Assembly (NCBI GenBank): GCA_002914845.1
Contig: JXTC01000051.1
Location: 581,179-645,178 of the forward strand
DNA length: 64,000 nt
Direction: 5' to 3'
From: Trema orientale
Taxonomy: Eukaryota; Streptophyta; Magnoliopsida; Rosales; Cannabaceae
Made by a program: the position numbers and the translations under genes. The notes under the pieces were generated by a model. The model was not told the DNA's origin and did no database searches. It saw only the letters and a program-made list of their open reading frames with translations. Below are positions 49,421 through 60,186 of this stretch, in pieces; position 1 is the first letter of the stretch, and every line of letters begins with the position of its first letter.

Positions 49421-49450
49421 TTATCCGAACGAGCCCAGCTTGGCCGCCAT
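49421..49450 (-). CDS. Nine-codon upstream ORF, remnant of the ALMT N-terminus
   Basis: GCCATGGCGG is an optimal plant start context. It opens MAAKLGSFG and then TAA. Beyond the stop the same frame continues with NFAEKRER, matching the ALMT family before a shift in a GA-repeat. It ends 34 bases before the main ATG (49386). It can act as a short uORF in the mRNA, or it marks damage or sequencing error at the real start. Confidence 0.6.
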   Translation of the reverse strand: MAAKLGSFG

Positions 49451-49787
49451 GGCTATAAAACTTGAAAAAAAAAAATAATAATAATAATAATTCAAATATG
49501 TATACATTTATATTTATATTTATTTTATTTTATTTGTTACTCATATCATATGTGATTATAACAGGTGTTCGTGATCTGTTTATGGTGTCACCTACTCCGC
49601 TTTGACCCCTGGGAGGCCCTTTTTTTTTTTTTTTTAATAAAGAAATGATTCGACCCTTGGGAGTTGAGACTTGAGGTTGGGCCGTTGGGGTTATTTGATC
49701 GAAAGGAGGATTTTATTTTGTTGAAGAAAATTGCACCCACTCCACTAACTTTTGTCATTGCTTGATGAATCTTGAAACCATACAATA

Positions 49788-49891
49788 AACAAAGAAGATA
49801 CATGTGGGGTCCACTTCTGCATCGTATGCCGCGTAGACTAACAAAGAAGGTATATGTGGGGTCCACTTCTGCATCGTATGCCACGTAGATT
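49788..49891. repeat. 52-bp tandem duplication upstream of ALMT
   Basis: Two copies of a unit beginning AACAAAGAAG and containing TGTGGGGTCCACTTCTGCAT and ATGCC(G/A)CGTAGA, with three to four differences. It lies about 400-500 bp upstream of the ALMT start codon. Confidence 0.9.
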
Positions 49892-49930
49892 GTAGAATGG
49901 CCGGACATGTGGTAGAAAACGATTGCTTGG

Positions 49931-49975
49931 CACGTGTCTTGGAACACTATTTAAATGTCACGTGAGTTGCACGTG
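49931..49975. promoter_or_regulatory. Cluster of three CACGTG G-boxes upstream of ALMT
   Basis: CACGTG occurs at 49931-49936, 49959-49964 and 49970-49975. Such G-boxes are the core of ABA-response elements and of bHLH/bZIP sites. They lie about 545-590 bp upstream of the ALMT ATG. They may belong to the ALMT promoter or to the U3 of the old LTR that follows. Function is inference. Confidence 0.55.
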
Positions 49976-51804
49976 ATACGGGGCGGGCCCGCTGACTAAT
50001 GTGGATAAGAGCCGACCTCACTTCAGACCCATGTCGCACAGATCCCGAGTGGGTTCAGCCAGCCCCAGACTTCCCCCTGTGGTCTGAAGGGTCGAAAGCC
50101 TCGAGGATCCTTCGCCAGATTGCCTTTATAGGTAGCACTTGGCTCCGGACCCAGACAGGGCATTTAATGCGATCCCTTGGTAGGTGCGCACATTGTAATC
50201 CCCTAATTTTGTGAACAACTTTATTGTATTTTCTTTTGTGTATGGTAAAGTGGAATGATAAATACAATAAAGATTGTATTATTATTAAATCTTGCGCACA
50301 TAATTCACGAGGTTAATTCTGTGAATATATTGTTATATAGATTAAATTGGAGCTTAGTAGTGGCAATTATATTTGTGATTTATGAAGATTTTTTGTTATC
50401 AAGTGGTGTTTTCCTAAAAGTTTTGTGTTTAGAGGGTACATTTGGAATAATTTCTAGAAATGGAGAAAATTTCACAAATTTGCAAAATTTGGGTACTAGT
50501 TGTTAAAAAAAGAAAAAAAAACTGAGCTCAGCCGTTTATACGTAAGGAACACTTGTTCCTAGTTGAGAAATTGGTGATGACATCTATTACTGCTTATCTG
50601 CCATGATTTTCAGTAAAAAATCAAAATCCTCTTATTCCCTTCTTCTCTGTCCCATTATTTTGACGATACGAACTAAGAATGTAGAGCTCTCCCCTTCACT
50701 CTCCCTCTCTGCATTCCACTCTCTCTCCAAGTAGTAGAGCTTACCAACTCAGTCTCTCTCTGCATGTCCATGGATTGAGGTAAAAGCTTTGAACCTTATG
50801 AAAGTTTTGAGTTTGATTGTTGTTATGAGTTTTTAATGAGTGACAATTGTTATGGGTTGGTATTCTAAGACTCTTTTAGTCCCTATCTTGTTATAAAGCG
50901 TGTAAAATACAGTTTTTGGTCAGTTTGGATAATTTGATTTGGAGTTTTCGCCAAACTTCAGAATCTGGAATTTCTAATTTTTCACTGAGCAGTTTCTGTT
51001 TTTGGGCTATTTCGCACTCTTAACCTTATCCAAATGAGCTGAAATTTTAGTATGCCATACTAGACATCTAGCTCTTTCTGAATTGACCTTATTTGTAAAA
51101 TTTGGTTAAAGATTCAATTTTCTACAAATTTTCTAAAATGCATTTTCGTCCCTGTCAGCAAAACAGAGTCTCGTCTCTGGAACTGTTTTTGGTCGACTAG
51201 AATTCATTTTGGTCGACCAGAATCTGTTTTTAATGACTAAATCAACTCATTGAACAGAGGCTAGCTTCCAGGGTTGTTTTGGTCGACCAAAAATTTTCAG
51301 AGCCAGAGAATAATCTTTTTAAGTGTTTTTTACTGAAGTTGACCGTATTTTAACCCCTGGTATACCTCGAGCACTATATTTAAGAGCAATGTCTAAACCA
51401 AGTCGCATTTTATATTTAAGGTTGAGATAAGTTAGGTATTTAATTATAATAGTGCTAATATTAAAATTAAGTAGAAGCTTGAAATTAGAAAAAAGCTCCA
51501 ATTAATTCTGACACTGTATTGTGTTACAGTAGGAATGTTTATGCGTGAGATTTTAGTGTGGACTATTTTACTAAAGCTTGAGGTACACAATTTCCAAGTA
51601 AGTACAGTTATTTATCTACAGCATCGAGTAAATAATGGTGCAAAAGTTTGAGCTAGAAATATATTCATTGTGCTTTGCTGATTATACGTGTTAAGTTAAT
51701 TTTGTGTTGCTAAGATGTTGTATTAGCACATAGTGAAGTACTTATGCAAATGTATATATATGCACTTACTAATTGTTATATATGGTGAATTGTTACGTGC
51801 ACAT

Positions 51805-52405
51805 TTAGTGATACTTGTGATGAGTCACTAACGGAACTAAGGTAACAATACTTGTGATAAGTCATTATGTGCACACTGGAATCAAGGTAACGATGCTTGT
51901 GATGAGTCGTTACGTGCACATTTAGTGATGCTTGTGATGAGTCACTAACGGAATTAAGGTAACGATGCTTGTGATGAGTCGTTACATGCACATTTAGTGA
52001 TGCTTGTGATGAGTCACTAATGGAATTAAGGTAACGATATTTGTGATGAGTCGTTACATGTACAATGGAATTAAGGTAACGATGCTTGTAATGAGTCATT
52101 ACGTGCACATTTAGTGATGCTTGTGATGAGTGTTACGTGCACAATAGAATTAAGGTAACGATGCTTGTAATGAGTCGTTACGTACACATTTAGTGATGTT
52201 TGTGATGAGTCACTAACGGAATTAAGGTAACGATACTTATGATGAGTCGTTACGTGCACAATGGAATTAGGGTAACGATGTCTGTGATGAGTCGTTACGT
52301 TCACATTTAATAATGTATGTGATGAGTTGTTACATATATACTCCAGTGATGCTTGTGATGAGTCACTGTTGAGCTAGATTGGCGATGCTTGTGACGAGTC
52401 ACCCA
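51805..52405 (+). repeat. Tandem array of about 16 hairpins with one loop and covarying stems
   Basis: Each unit contains TGCTTGTGATGAG (few variants) flanked by short inverted arms. The arms come in different matched pairs: TTAGTGA with TCACTAA, TAACGA with TCGTTA, and CAGTGA with TCACTG. The first two types alternate through much of the array. Unit spacing is roughly 35-45 bp. First unit 51805-51831. Confidence 0.85.
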
Positions 52406-52845
52406 ATATAGAATAAGAAAATAAAAAGGGTCTGGGACCTATCATTGTGTGTTATTATTGGCATACTTGTTGTCCTTATTTTTGTAGCTTTATTGTGGAA
52501 TGTGGATGTTGTATTAAGTTTTGTGTAGTTTGCTTATTTTGGAGTTTGATGTACTGTTTGTCCTGCCTTACTAAGTGTTATGCTTATGTAGTAACTCCAT
52601 ACTGTAGGTAAAGGAAAGAACAAGGTTAGCCAGTGATGAGCGGACCAGTCAGCATGCAATGTACATATGGCCTGACCGTGGGAAAAACGAAAATGTTTTG
52701 ATAGTGGCTCAAATTTTGTTATATTGAATTTGGAAGTTGTTTTGTATATTTACGTTGTGAACAAAAAGAGCATTTGTGAAAAAGGATTTTATTATGGTTA
52801 TGTTTTTAAGTTGAAAATTTACTAATATCTCCATATTTTTGTTAT

Positions 52846-53017
52846 GGGCGCGTCTACAGTAGGGGCGCCCCTACGTAGGGCCCTGTCTATTCACTGTTGG
52901 ATGGGAATCTGTATATAAATAGATTCTCCACAGATTCCCGTTATTCCCCACAGATTCCCATCCAACGATAATTAAGGCATAACCCTACGTAGGGACGCCC
53001 CTACCGTAGCCATCCCC
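52846..53017. mobile_element. Mutator-type MITE family B, copy 2 (172 bp)
   Basis: The ends share GGGGCG(C/T)CCCTACGTAGGG with copy 1 (16514-16660). The inner arms read GTTGGATGGGAATCTGT and its complement. It is flanked by an exact 9-bp duplication TTTTGTTAT (52837-52845 and 53018-53026), which is the Mutator signature. Confidence 0.93.
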
Positions 53018-53530
53018 TTTTGTTATATGACATTTTATGTGTTTTAGTGAAAAAAAAAAATTAACAGGTTTTAATCGGCCTTGTTATGGGAAATTTTTAC
53101 AAAATAATATCTTTAATCATTAGTAACATGGAGGATGTTACACGTGTTGAGTAAACCACTCTGACAGAACGGCGGGCTATCTCAATCTCACCTCTGCCAA
53201 ACTCGTGCGAAGGAGGCGGCGGAAAGCATGTCGCGTCAACTCAGGAGAGATCACGATAACCATGACCCGTGATTTTCGGAGCAAATCATGATAAAAAGAG
53301 GCACTTGATCCTGGGATTAGGGGCCACTAGGTTCCTAATCCCTGAGATATAAATATCGTACTTCTCATCGGTAAGAAATATAGAAAAAGTTCACTTTGCC
53401 AACTAGTTCTAATAAGAGATATCTAACTTAAACATTGGAGAGTTTTACAGGTGGTCACCCCTGCCTCTCTATCCCGGACTAAAGGCAAAAGTGATTTGGA
53501 GAAGCGAAAACACATAGACAGTTCGCGAAA

Positions 53531-55597
53531 ACAGCACCAACAATATAGAGCAAGCAATAGGACAGAAAATAAACAATTGTAAGAATTAAATGGCTACATA
53601 AGTTATAACCCCAATTATTAATACTAACTTTCGGCTATAAGTATTTTGAATACCATACTATATTACATCGTACTAAAGATGACTAATACGTGCTTCGTCT
53701 CGTGACTAATATATGCTTTGTCTCGTAATAAATACGCTTAATAAAATATTGTATCGTATTCGTGCCGGATTAGAATCTTGTCTCAATTTTTCTGTGTCGG
53801 TTCGTGACCCATGGCTTAGTACGTGCTGGCACGTACTGCTCTCACGTGTTTTGTGCGTGACTCAAGTAAGGCCCTGTTTGTATGTACCCATTTTTATAAA
53901 GTTTTGTTTTTACCTTTTTCATTTTATTTTTTTCGTTCCTGTAAAAAGTCACCATCTACCGATCTTGCTCCGGCCAACTTCATCATCTTGCCTTAGAAAG
54001 TATCTGGACAATGAAAAATTTTGGTCTCATTAAAGGAGTTCAAATTAATTGATTTGTTAGGGCCAAATTGTGACATCAGTATTTTATCTACATATATAAA
54101 ATGTACTGATTCCATTTTGCCCCATTTTTCTTTGTTGAAAACCCATTAAATTGCTTTTCTGACTTGCACATGCATACTAGAAATTGATAGCTTCAAAGGA
54201 TAGACAGGAACTTCGATTAGCCTTCTGTTAGATCTGATGATATTTTAATAAAAATTAACAGAACCAAGGAAAACAGAAGAAAAGAAAAAAAGAGGGATAA
54301 AAGGTTTTCTTTAGTCGATTTGGTACCCAACTGCTGATTTTGAATGAGAAGCCTTCATATAGATTCTCAACAACTGCAAACTGTTGTACAAAATGAAAAA
54401 TTACAGGGACAATGACGTGATTTTCAAACTCGGTGGAAAAGGAGGAAAAAGAATAACAGAAGGATGAAGAAGAGAAACAGAGGAAAGCCAAACTGATCCT
54501 TAAGTGGGTCATTTCCTTAGCACGTGATGCTATTACGTGGCGTCATTTGGGGTATTGGGATAGGAAGCAGGACAGCAGATTTCATTCCATTCGTGACAAA
54601 TTCATAATTAGAAATTTTAGGATCTGGACAGTTTTACCTAATAAAGAAAAAATAATTCCAGAATTACAATCTTTCAAAATAATCTAAGTTTTACACGATT
54701 TTGTTAAAAAAAAAAAAAAAGTCCAAAAATACAGCCTCCAAAACGCAGTGGCATTTTCGTGAACAAGCCTTCATTTTCTTAAACAAAATTATATATTACA
54801 ATATGTGAGAAAATATATTAAAAAGAAACCTGGTCAAAACTATGACCTTATTTTCGTTTTTCCTTTCTTAATACTTTTTTCCCTTTCACTATTTTTTTTT
54901 AATTTTGTTTTTTTTTTCCTTTTCTCTCTTTTTTCTTTTAACTTCTTTTTCCATTTCACTTTTTCTTTGATTTTAAAATTAACTAACTCTTGCCTTCAAA
55001 AAAAAAAAAAAAATTAACTAACTCTTTTTTTTTTTCTTTAGAGCTATATAAAAGAATATCCTTTTTTAGGTCCAACATTAGTAGATAACCCAAGCTTCAA
55101 ACTTATAGGTAAATAGGCAACCTTATAGGTAGATGACCTAATCACATATACATTAGAATTGTATACCCAAAATGTCATTATCAGAGCTAAAAACTTCACG
55201 CAGATTAGCAAGCTCCCAAAGTGTCGCTCTCATTCACCTACTTCCCTTTTCTAGCAAAATTTTCTTGCTAATTTTCTCAAAAGTCATATACGACAAACCT
55301 TAAAAGCCTGAAGCATGAATTTTTTCCATTATTCATCGGCTTCAAATGGGTAAACTGCCACCTCCATTCATCTTCTCCATACAAATATAACAATCAAATG
55401 ATGAAAATCGAAGTTCCGATGAAGATCCAAGTTTCCCCGCCAAAGATTGAAAGTCTGTCGATGAAGATTGAAGATATGCTAATGAAGACCGAAGTTTCAT
55501 CGCCTTAGATTGAAGGTCTATTGATGAAGATCAAGGTCTATTGACGAGCTACAATGATCCAAACATATAGTTCAACTTTGATCAGATTTATTTTACA
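53531..55597. other. Intergenic, low-complexity, no gene supported
   Basis: Long T-rich runs (54860-55030) and an A/G-rich to C/T-rich stretch (54260-54500). The block 55400-55560 contains degenerate GATGAAGAT(C/T)(G/A)AAG repeats without an open frame. GGCCCTGTTTGTATGT near 53875 looks like a single MITE end. No coding homology found. Confidence 0.4.
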
Positions 55598-55815
55598 ACA
55601 ATGCTAGAAATATCAAAAAAATTGCACAAAAAATTTACACCAATAATGTGGTATAATTTTCTTCGAAAAAAAAAAAGAAATTATGTAGTATTATTTTTCA
55701 ATCATACTTTATTTAAAGGTGGAACTACACTATTTAAAATTTTATGATTGAAAATGATGTAATATAATTGGTGTAAGTTTACGCTATACATTTTTAATAT
55801 TCATAGTATTACTCA
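55598..55815. mobile_element. Short foldback MITE
   Basis: The left arm (AATGCTAGAAATATCAAAAA ... TTTACACCAATAATGTGGTA) pairs with the right arm (complement of ATGATGTAATATAATTGGTG and TTTTTAATATTCATAGTATT). About 218 bp, non-coding. Target duplication not clear. Confidence 0.6.
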
Positions 55816-56287
55816 TTATTTTATAGTTTTTTGGAGTTATAGGTCCTCAACTTTACACCCCTTGGGTATATTATCATCCCTACATATTGGTATCTATTTT
55901 ATTATATTGACAGTTCCACTCAAAATATTACAAAATTATGGCATATTGGTCCTAGCCCTTTACTTCTGTTGTTAGTTTTTTTGAGGCTTTTATATGGAAA
56001 TAAAAAGAAATGCTTGTTGAACTAGGAAAAAAAAATGTTATTCAATAGCCTACAACCTCTTATATTCTATTCTTTAGAGCTTTTAGTGTTTTAATCTAGT
56101 TGTTGTCGCAAACCTCATATGTCTTTTGAATTGAGAGAATTTATTTAACTCTTTTTTGATAATGTATCGATTCTAATATTTTTAAGAAAGAGTCTCCTCA
56201 TAATTTTTTAGATATTTGCTACTTCTCAGCTTTTCTCTCTCTCTTTTTTTTTTTTGTTGGGAAATTTGCAGCAAAAATTTCCAACAA

Positions 56288-56555
56288 GGCTTTGTTTGGA
56301 ACCTGAATTTTTGGAGGAAAATAAATTGCGAGAGAAAAGTCAAGGAAAAAGAAAGCAAAAACTATGTTTTCAAAATCATATAGAACTCAATTTTGAAGTT
56401 TTTCTTTTTCTTAAACAATTTGTCAAAATTCTATATACTAAAAAATGGTATCAAATCTAACTCTCATTTTTTGTTTGAATTCAAATAAGAAAAAATGAAA
56501 TTCCTTAAATTTTTTCTTTTTTCCCTCCAAAAATCCAGGTTCCAAATAGGGCCTT
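56288..56555. mobile_element. MITE with 35-bp terminal inverted repeats
   Basis: The left end AGGCTTTGTTTGGAACCTGA continues ATTTTTGGAGG. The right end (complement) reads AGGCCCTATTTGGAACCTGG then ATTTTTGGAGG. Ends with a TTTGGAACC core are usual for Tourist/Harbinger or hAT MITEs. No exact target duplication seen. Interior is AT-rich. Confidence 0.75.
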
Positions 56556-57194
56556 CGAGTTATTGACAGGTCCCTTCTTTAAATCTTGGTATTTAAGTCC
56601 CAAGCCTCTTAAAAGAGTTGAAACCATTAGTCCCTAATCCAAATCTTGCGTCTATATTATCTATTGAGACTTCTACTCCTCACCTCACATGTGTCAGCTG
56701 GGTCTATCAACCAAGTTGGGGGCTTAGGAAATATTTGTTAAGAAGAGTTTTGTAAAATTAGTGTGATATTTAATATAAGAAAAACTAGAATTACACGAAT
56801 TAGTTTTTTAAAGAAAAATTACATTAGAAAATTACTTCTACCTTATCCTAGATGAATATTTTCTATTAGATATTTTTATTAATAATAAAACAAATTAAAA
56901 ATGATAACTGAAAATTCATTATTTCAAACTACAAAAGAAAGTTAAAAAACATAAGAAAGAACTTTAAATTGGTAAGAATATATTCAAAAATATTTTAAGA
57001 GAGATATAAGAGGATATAGTGTAAAAATTAAGAGTAAATCCAGTAAAATTAAGCAATACACAAAAATAGACTCGATGAGAGCATTGATTGATTGTAAAAG
57101 TTGATGAATTGTTAGCCATAAAAGAAAATTATTTTGAAAAAGAAGAAGAAATAATATTTTTAAATGTTTCTATATTAAGGACTTTTTTTAACCA

Positions 57195-57467
57195 AATAAA
57201 TTGCTCATATTTTAGAAAATCATATTTTTGGTAATATTTCTTTTATTTAAGTATTTTTGTCCAAAACCTTTTTTTTTTTTTTTTGAGTGGGTCCAAAACC
57301 TTTTTGATTTATTAGTTTGAAAACAAAATTTAGACACTTGCACTAATGGCTGGAGGGTTTACATCTATTCTGAAATTTTTGAACGCAAAAACCCTCCCTA
57401 TCAGATCACTCACAAGAAAATAAATGAAAAAACATATAATAATATAAAAATTGGAGCTGCATCTATG
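57195..57467. repeat. Interspersed repeat C, copy 2, cut by an LTR
   Basis: Same repeat as 42695-42965. Its 3' side ends at GCATCTATG exactly where the reverse LTR begins. In copy 1 the sequence continues AGCCCC. On the far side of the LTR, CCATAGCCC at 60188 may be the continuation. Confidence 0.65.
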
Positions 57468-58035
57468 TAACATCCCCCTCGTTGGTATCAGTAAGAAACA
57501 CATTTAACAAAAAATTTGATGAGAGAGACGTTAAGTAGAGAATACTGAAAATACGATTTTTCAAAAACTTTTTAAACTATTACATTTACCATGTATTTAT
57601 AATATCATACATTTATACAATGGTCCAAAATGCACCCGAGTTTGAGCTATTTATAAGAATTAACCAAAATACCACTTCTCAAAATATTTTACCCAATAGG
57701 TTGTCCATATATACTTTACATCACAATAGGCTCCTACGCTAAACTCTAGCCATTAATTAACACTAATTTCACAATTCATACAGGGTATAATCCTCCAGCT
57801 GAACAACAACCTTAACAGGTTCCACCAAGATAACCATAAGCATGTATATATAATAGTCACTCTCACGGATTTTAATAAGATCACCATTTGTGTATAAGTA
57901 TAATTCTAGCTCACATAAAAATTACATGGATCAATTAAATATACATATGAGTGATCATACTGTTCACAGATGGGAATCTCCAACAGTTATACGTTTCATA
58001 AAAACACATCCCATTTATAAAGATTGCGAACTTGA

Positions 58036-58250
58036 TTCATGGAAAAAAAAATTGTTACGGCTCATAACAAGCAGATATTTTCAACTACAGCGACTCATCA
58101 CAAGCATCGCTGCAAAATAATATTTCTAACTCCATCGATTCATCACATGCATCGTTGGGTGTTTTAAATCTAACGACTCATTACAAGTATCATTGAAACA
58201 TAGTAATTTATAATATAAAGACTCATCAGAAACATCACTATATCCCACCA
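58036..58250 (-). repeat. Short array of the hairpin motif in the reverse LTR
   Basis: On the minus strand, CAGCGATGCTTGTGATGAGT followed by CGCTG is a six-pair hairpin with the loop of the 51.8-52.4 kb array but another stem. Three or four neighbours are degenerate, one with AATGA against TCGTT (a G-T pair). Confidence 0.75.
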
Positions 58251-58288
58251 CCCGTTCTACGGGCGATACGTGTATACTTGTGCTATTT

Positions 58289-58805
58289 AAGAATGTCAAT
58301 TTTACCTACCAACCTATTTACCTGGGGGTTACCTGGGGGTATCTGACTATTCAGGTAAATGAGATGAGTACGGATACTAAGTAAAAAATCCGATCTGAGT
58401 TCGGGCGGGTACAGTATAGGGGTACCCACCTCGAATATCTGACCCGATTAATTATATATTAAAAAAATAAAAAAATATATATTAGGTATATGTATAATTT
58501 ATGTAAAATACACATAAATAAATACGTATATATAAAAATTAAGTTATATTATTAAAGTATTACTAATTTAAGTATATGATATTGTCATTAGATTTTTTTT
58601 TCTATTTAAATTCGTATTTTTTTTATTTTCAATATATTTTTTAATTTTTTACCTAGTATGGGTACCCGTTACCCTTGCAGAGAATATTGAACCGGCCTCG
58701 CCAACTTAAACGGGTAAATGAGGCGGTTATGAATTTAGTTTTTCCTTGTAGGTACGGGGGCGGGATAATCATACCTACCCGAACTCGACCCGTTGCCATT
58801 CCTAG
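58289..58805. mobile_element. hAT-like non-autonomous element with 8-bp target duplication
   Basis: Ends AAGAATGTCAA and the complement of TAGGAATGGCAA. Flanking TGCTATTT (58281-58288) and TGCTATTG (58806-58813) agree at seven of eight bases, the hAT duplication length. Subterminal GGGTACCCG and GACCCG(T/A)T motifs flank an AT-rich core. Same general type as 26029-26647 and 38407-38985. Confidence 0.8.
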
Positions 58806-60186
58806 TGCTATTGCTCAACCATAGTCATAACTACGAGTACGTTCGATAGTATAATTAATCTCATAGCACTGCAGAAGCATAATTACAACTATAATACGTA
58901 CAATACTTATTGTTGTAGTCAAATAACTACACTTAGAGGATAGCTTTGCCTTAAATAGCCTTCACAGTTCACACACCTAAACGGAGGTCACGCTGTAACA
59001 TAATAAAGGTTCGATTATTAACTTTGGAATTTAGACCGATTAGGTTATCTCTATGATACACACTTAACCTATTCAGTAGTGGCATGGCTCATAACTAATC
59101 CCTAGATGATTCGATTAAAATTTCCGACTTGTTTTTATTAGAAAGTTACGGTCTCAACTTTCGAAATTCTCCGTGACACAAAGGCAAGTAAAATGTACTC
59201 TCATTTTACCGAAAACATGTAAAATCCGTCTTAGGACTTTTATTGAGTCATTAGAACTCATTTCTAAGCTTTAAAATCACAAAATCTACAAAATTTTCCC
59301 TAGAACTGAAACTAGGTCTTAAAATAGCTATTTTGTTGAACAAACTTGCAATTTGTAAAACGTTAACCGCAAATCTGTTACAATTCATTCTTAAACCATC
59401 AATTTCGTTTCAGACTATATTTTGTGTTAAAAATAATAATAAAAGTAGTAAAAATTTAAAGTAAGTACACTTGTACATATATTTCTACGGGTTTGACAAG
59501 AGTCACTTTTAGGGTCTTTACCCTTTTAAACAGCTTTTCACAGATTCCAAGTCCTTGGGAGAAAATTCATAAATCTTAGCTCAAAATGAATTTATCAGTA
59601 ACTCTTGAAGCCACAAATTCCTTTTTAAGGCTAAATTTTAAGAAAAATATCCACATAAATCTTGAAAGTAGTTTACTACCAATTAAAAGACCATTTTCCT
59701 ATGAAACTGAGAAACTGCTAAAACAGTTTCATAGTCCATATTTATTTTATCATTCCGAGCTCAAAACAACTTGGATTTTAACAATTTATACTAATATATA
59801 AACTTCAAGAAGTCTAATTTTATCTTTAAAATTTCAGAAGAAAACTCAATTTGAAAGGCTTCCATTAAGGTCATCACATTCTACTGTTCAAAAAGATGTA
59901 TTAAACAGTTTCGGACCCTGTGTGATCTCTTGGGTATAGCTTGCATTTTAAAACGAATTTTGGACCAATTCTTGATTCTAAATCTATCTACACTCGAAGA
60001 ACTTGATTTTAGGTTCAAGAAAACCTAGACAGCAGTAAGTCAAACTTGAACCCTATTTAACATGCATATTATCTACCATTAGTCATAAATCTTAATAATG
60101 ACATGCATGCATCCTAATTTCATCTAGGCACATCACAACAAAGAAAAATAAGAATAACAACGCCTTAAAAGGTATTATTATTGTCA

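Larger units (their letters stand above)
50194..53142 (+). mobile_element. LTR (chromovirus-like, solo), inserted in the old LTR
   Basis: Begins TGTAATCCCCTAATTTTGTG and ends GGATGTTACA, the same 3' end as the Ty3/gypsy LTRs at 30186 and 36246. CACAT (50189-50193) and CACGT (53141-53145) could be a 5-bp target duplication with a CpG change. A CT-rich zone at 50680-50770 is followed by a donor-like GAGGTAAAAG. It carries the hairpin array (51805-52405) and a Mutator-type MITE (52846-53017). No internal coding region is attached. Fossil. Confidence 0.55.
49980..53530 (+). mobile_element. Old GC-richer LTR (Tat-like Ty3/gypsy), split by a younger LTR
   Basis: The two parts 49980-50193 and 53143-53530 are GC-richer than all surroundings and fit one LTR. 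The left has CCCGAGTGGGTTCAGC and GGGCATTTAATGC. The right has CACTCTGACAGAACGGC, GGCACTTGATCCTGGGATTA, a TATAAATATC box (53347) and CTTAAACATTGGAGAGTTTT. These words recall Tat/Retand-type LTRs. The exact outer limits are uncertain. Fossil; no internal region seen, so a solo LTR is likely. Confidence 0.5.
57467..60186 (-). mobile_element. Reverse-oriented LTR (chromovirus-like, probably solo)
   Basis: On the minus strand it ends GGATGTTAC like the other LTRs of the window and begins TGACAATAATAATACC. It carries a short array of the same hairpin motif (58036-58250) and a hAT-like MITE (58289-58805). It is inserted in repeat C, so it is younger than that repeat. No coding interior is attached. 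Fossil. The 5' limit rests on a weak match of flanks. Confidence 0.5.

Noticed and set aside
51805-52405. Hammerhead-ribozyme-like GTGATGAGTC in each repeat unit
   Set aside because: The string resembles the CUGAUGAG core, but the partner GAAAC segment and a cleavage triplet are not found at suitable distances.
51780-52410. Regular repeats that might suggest a CRISPR array
   Set aside because: Plant nuclear DNA, no cas genes, spacing and repeats degenerate, and spacers are themselves similar. It is an LTR minisatellite.
53713-54033. 106-codon plus-strand open frame
   Set aside because: No motif, and it crosses a MITE-like end (near 53875). Codon use does not look genic.
54255-54512. 85-codon minus-strand open frame
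   Set aside because: CT-rich low-complexity sequence without family resemblance. It looks like old repeat or leader-type DNA.
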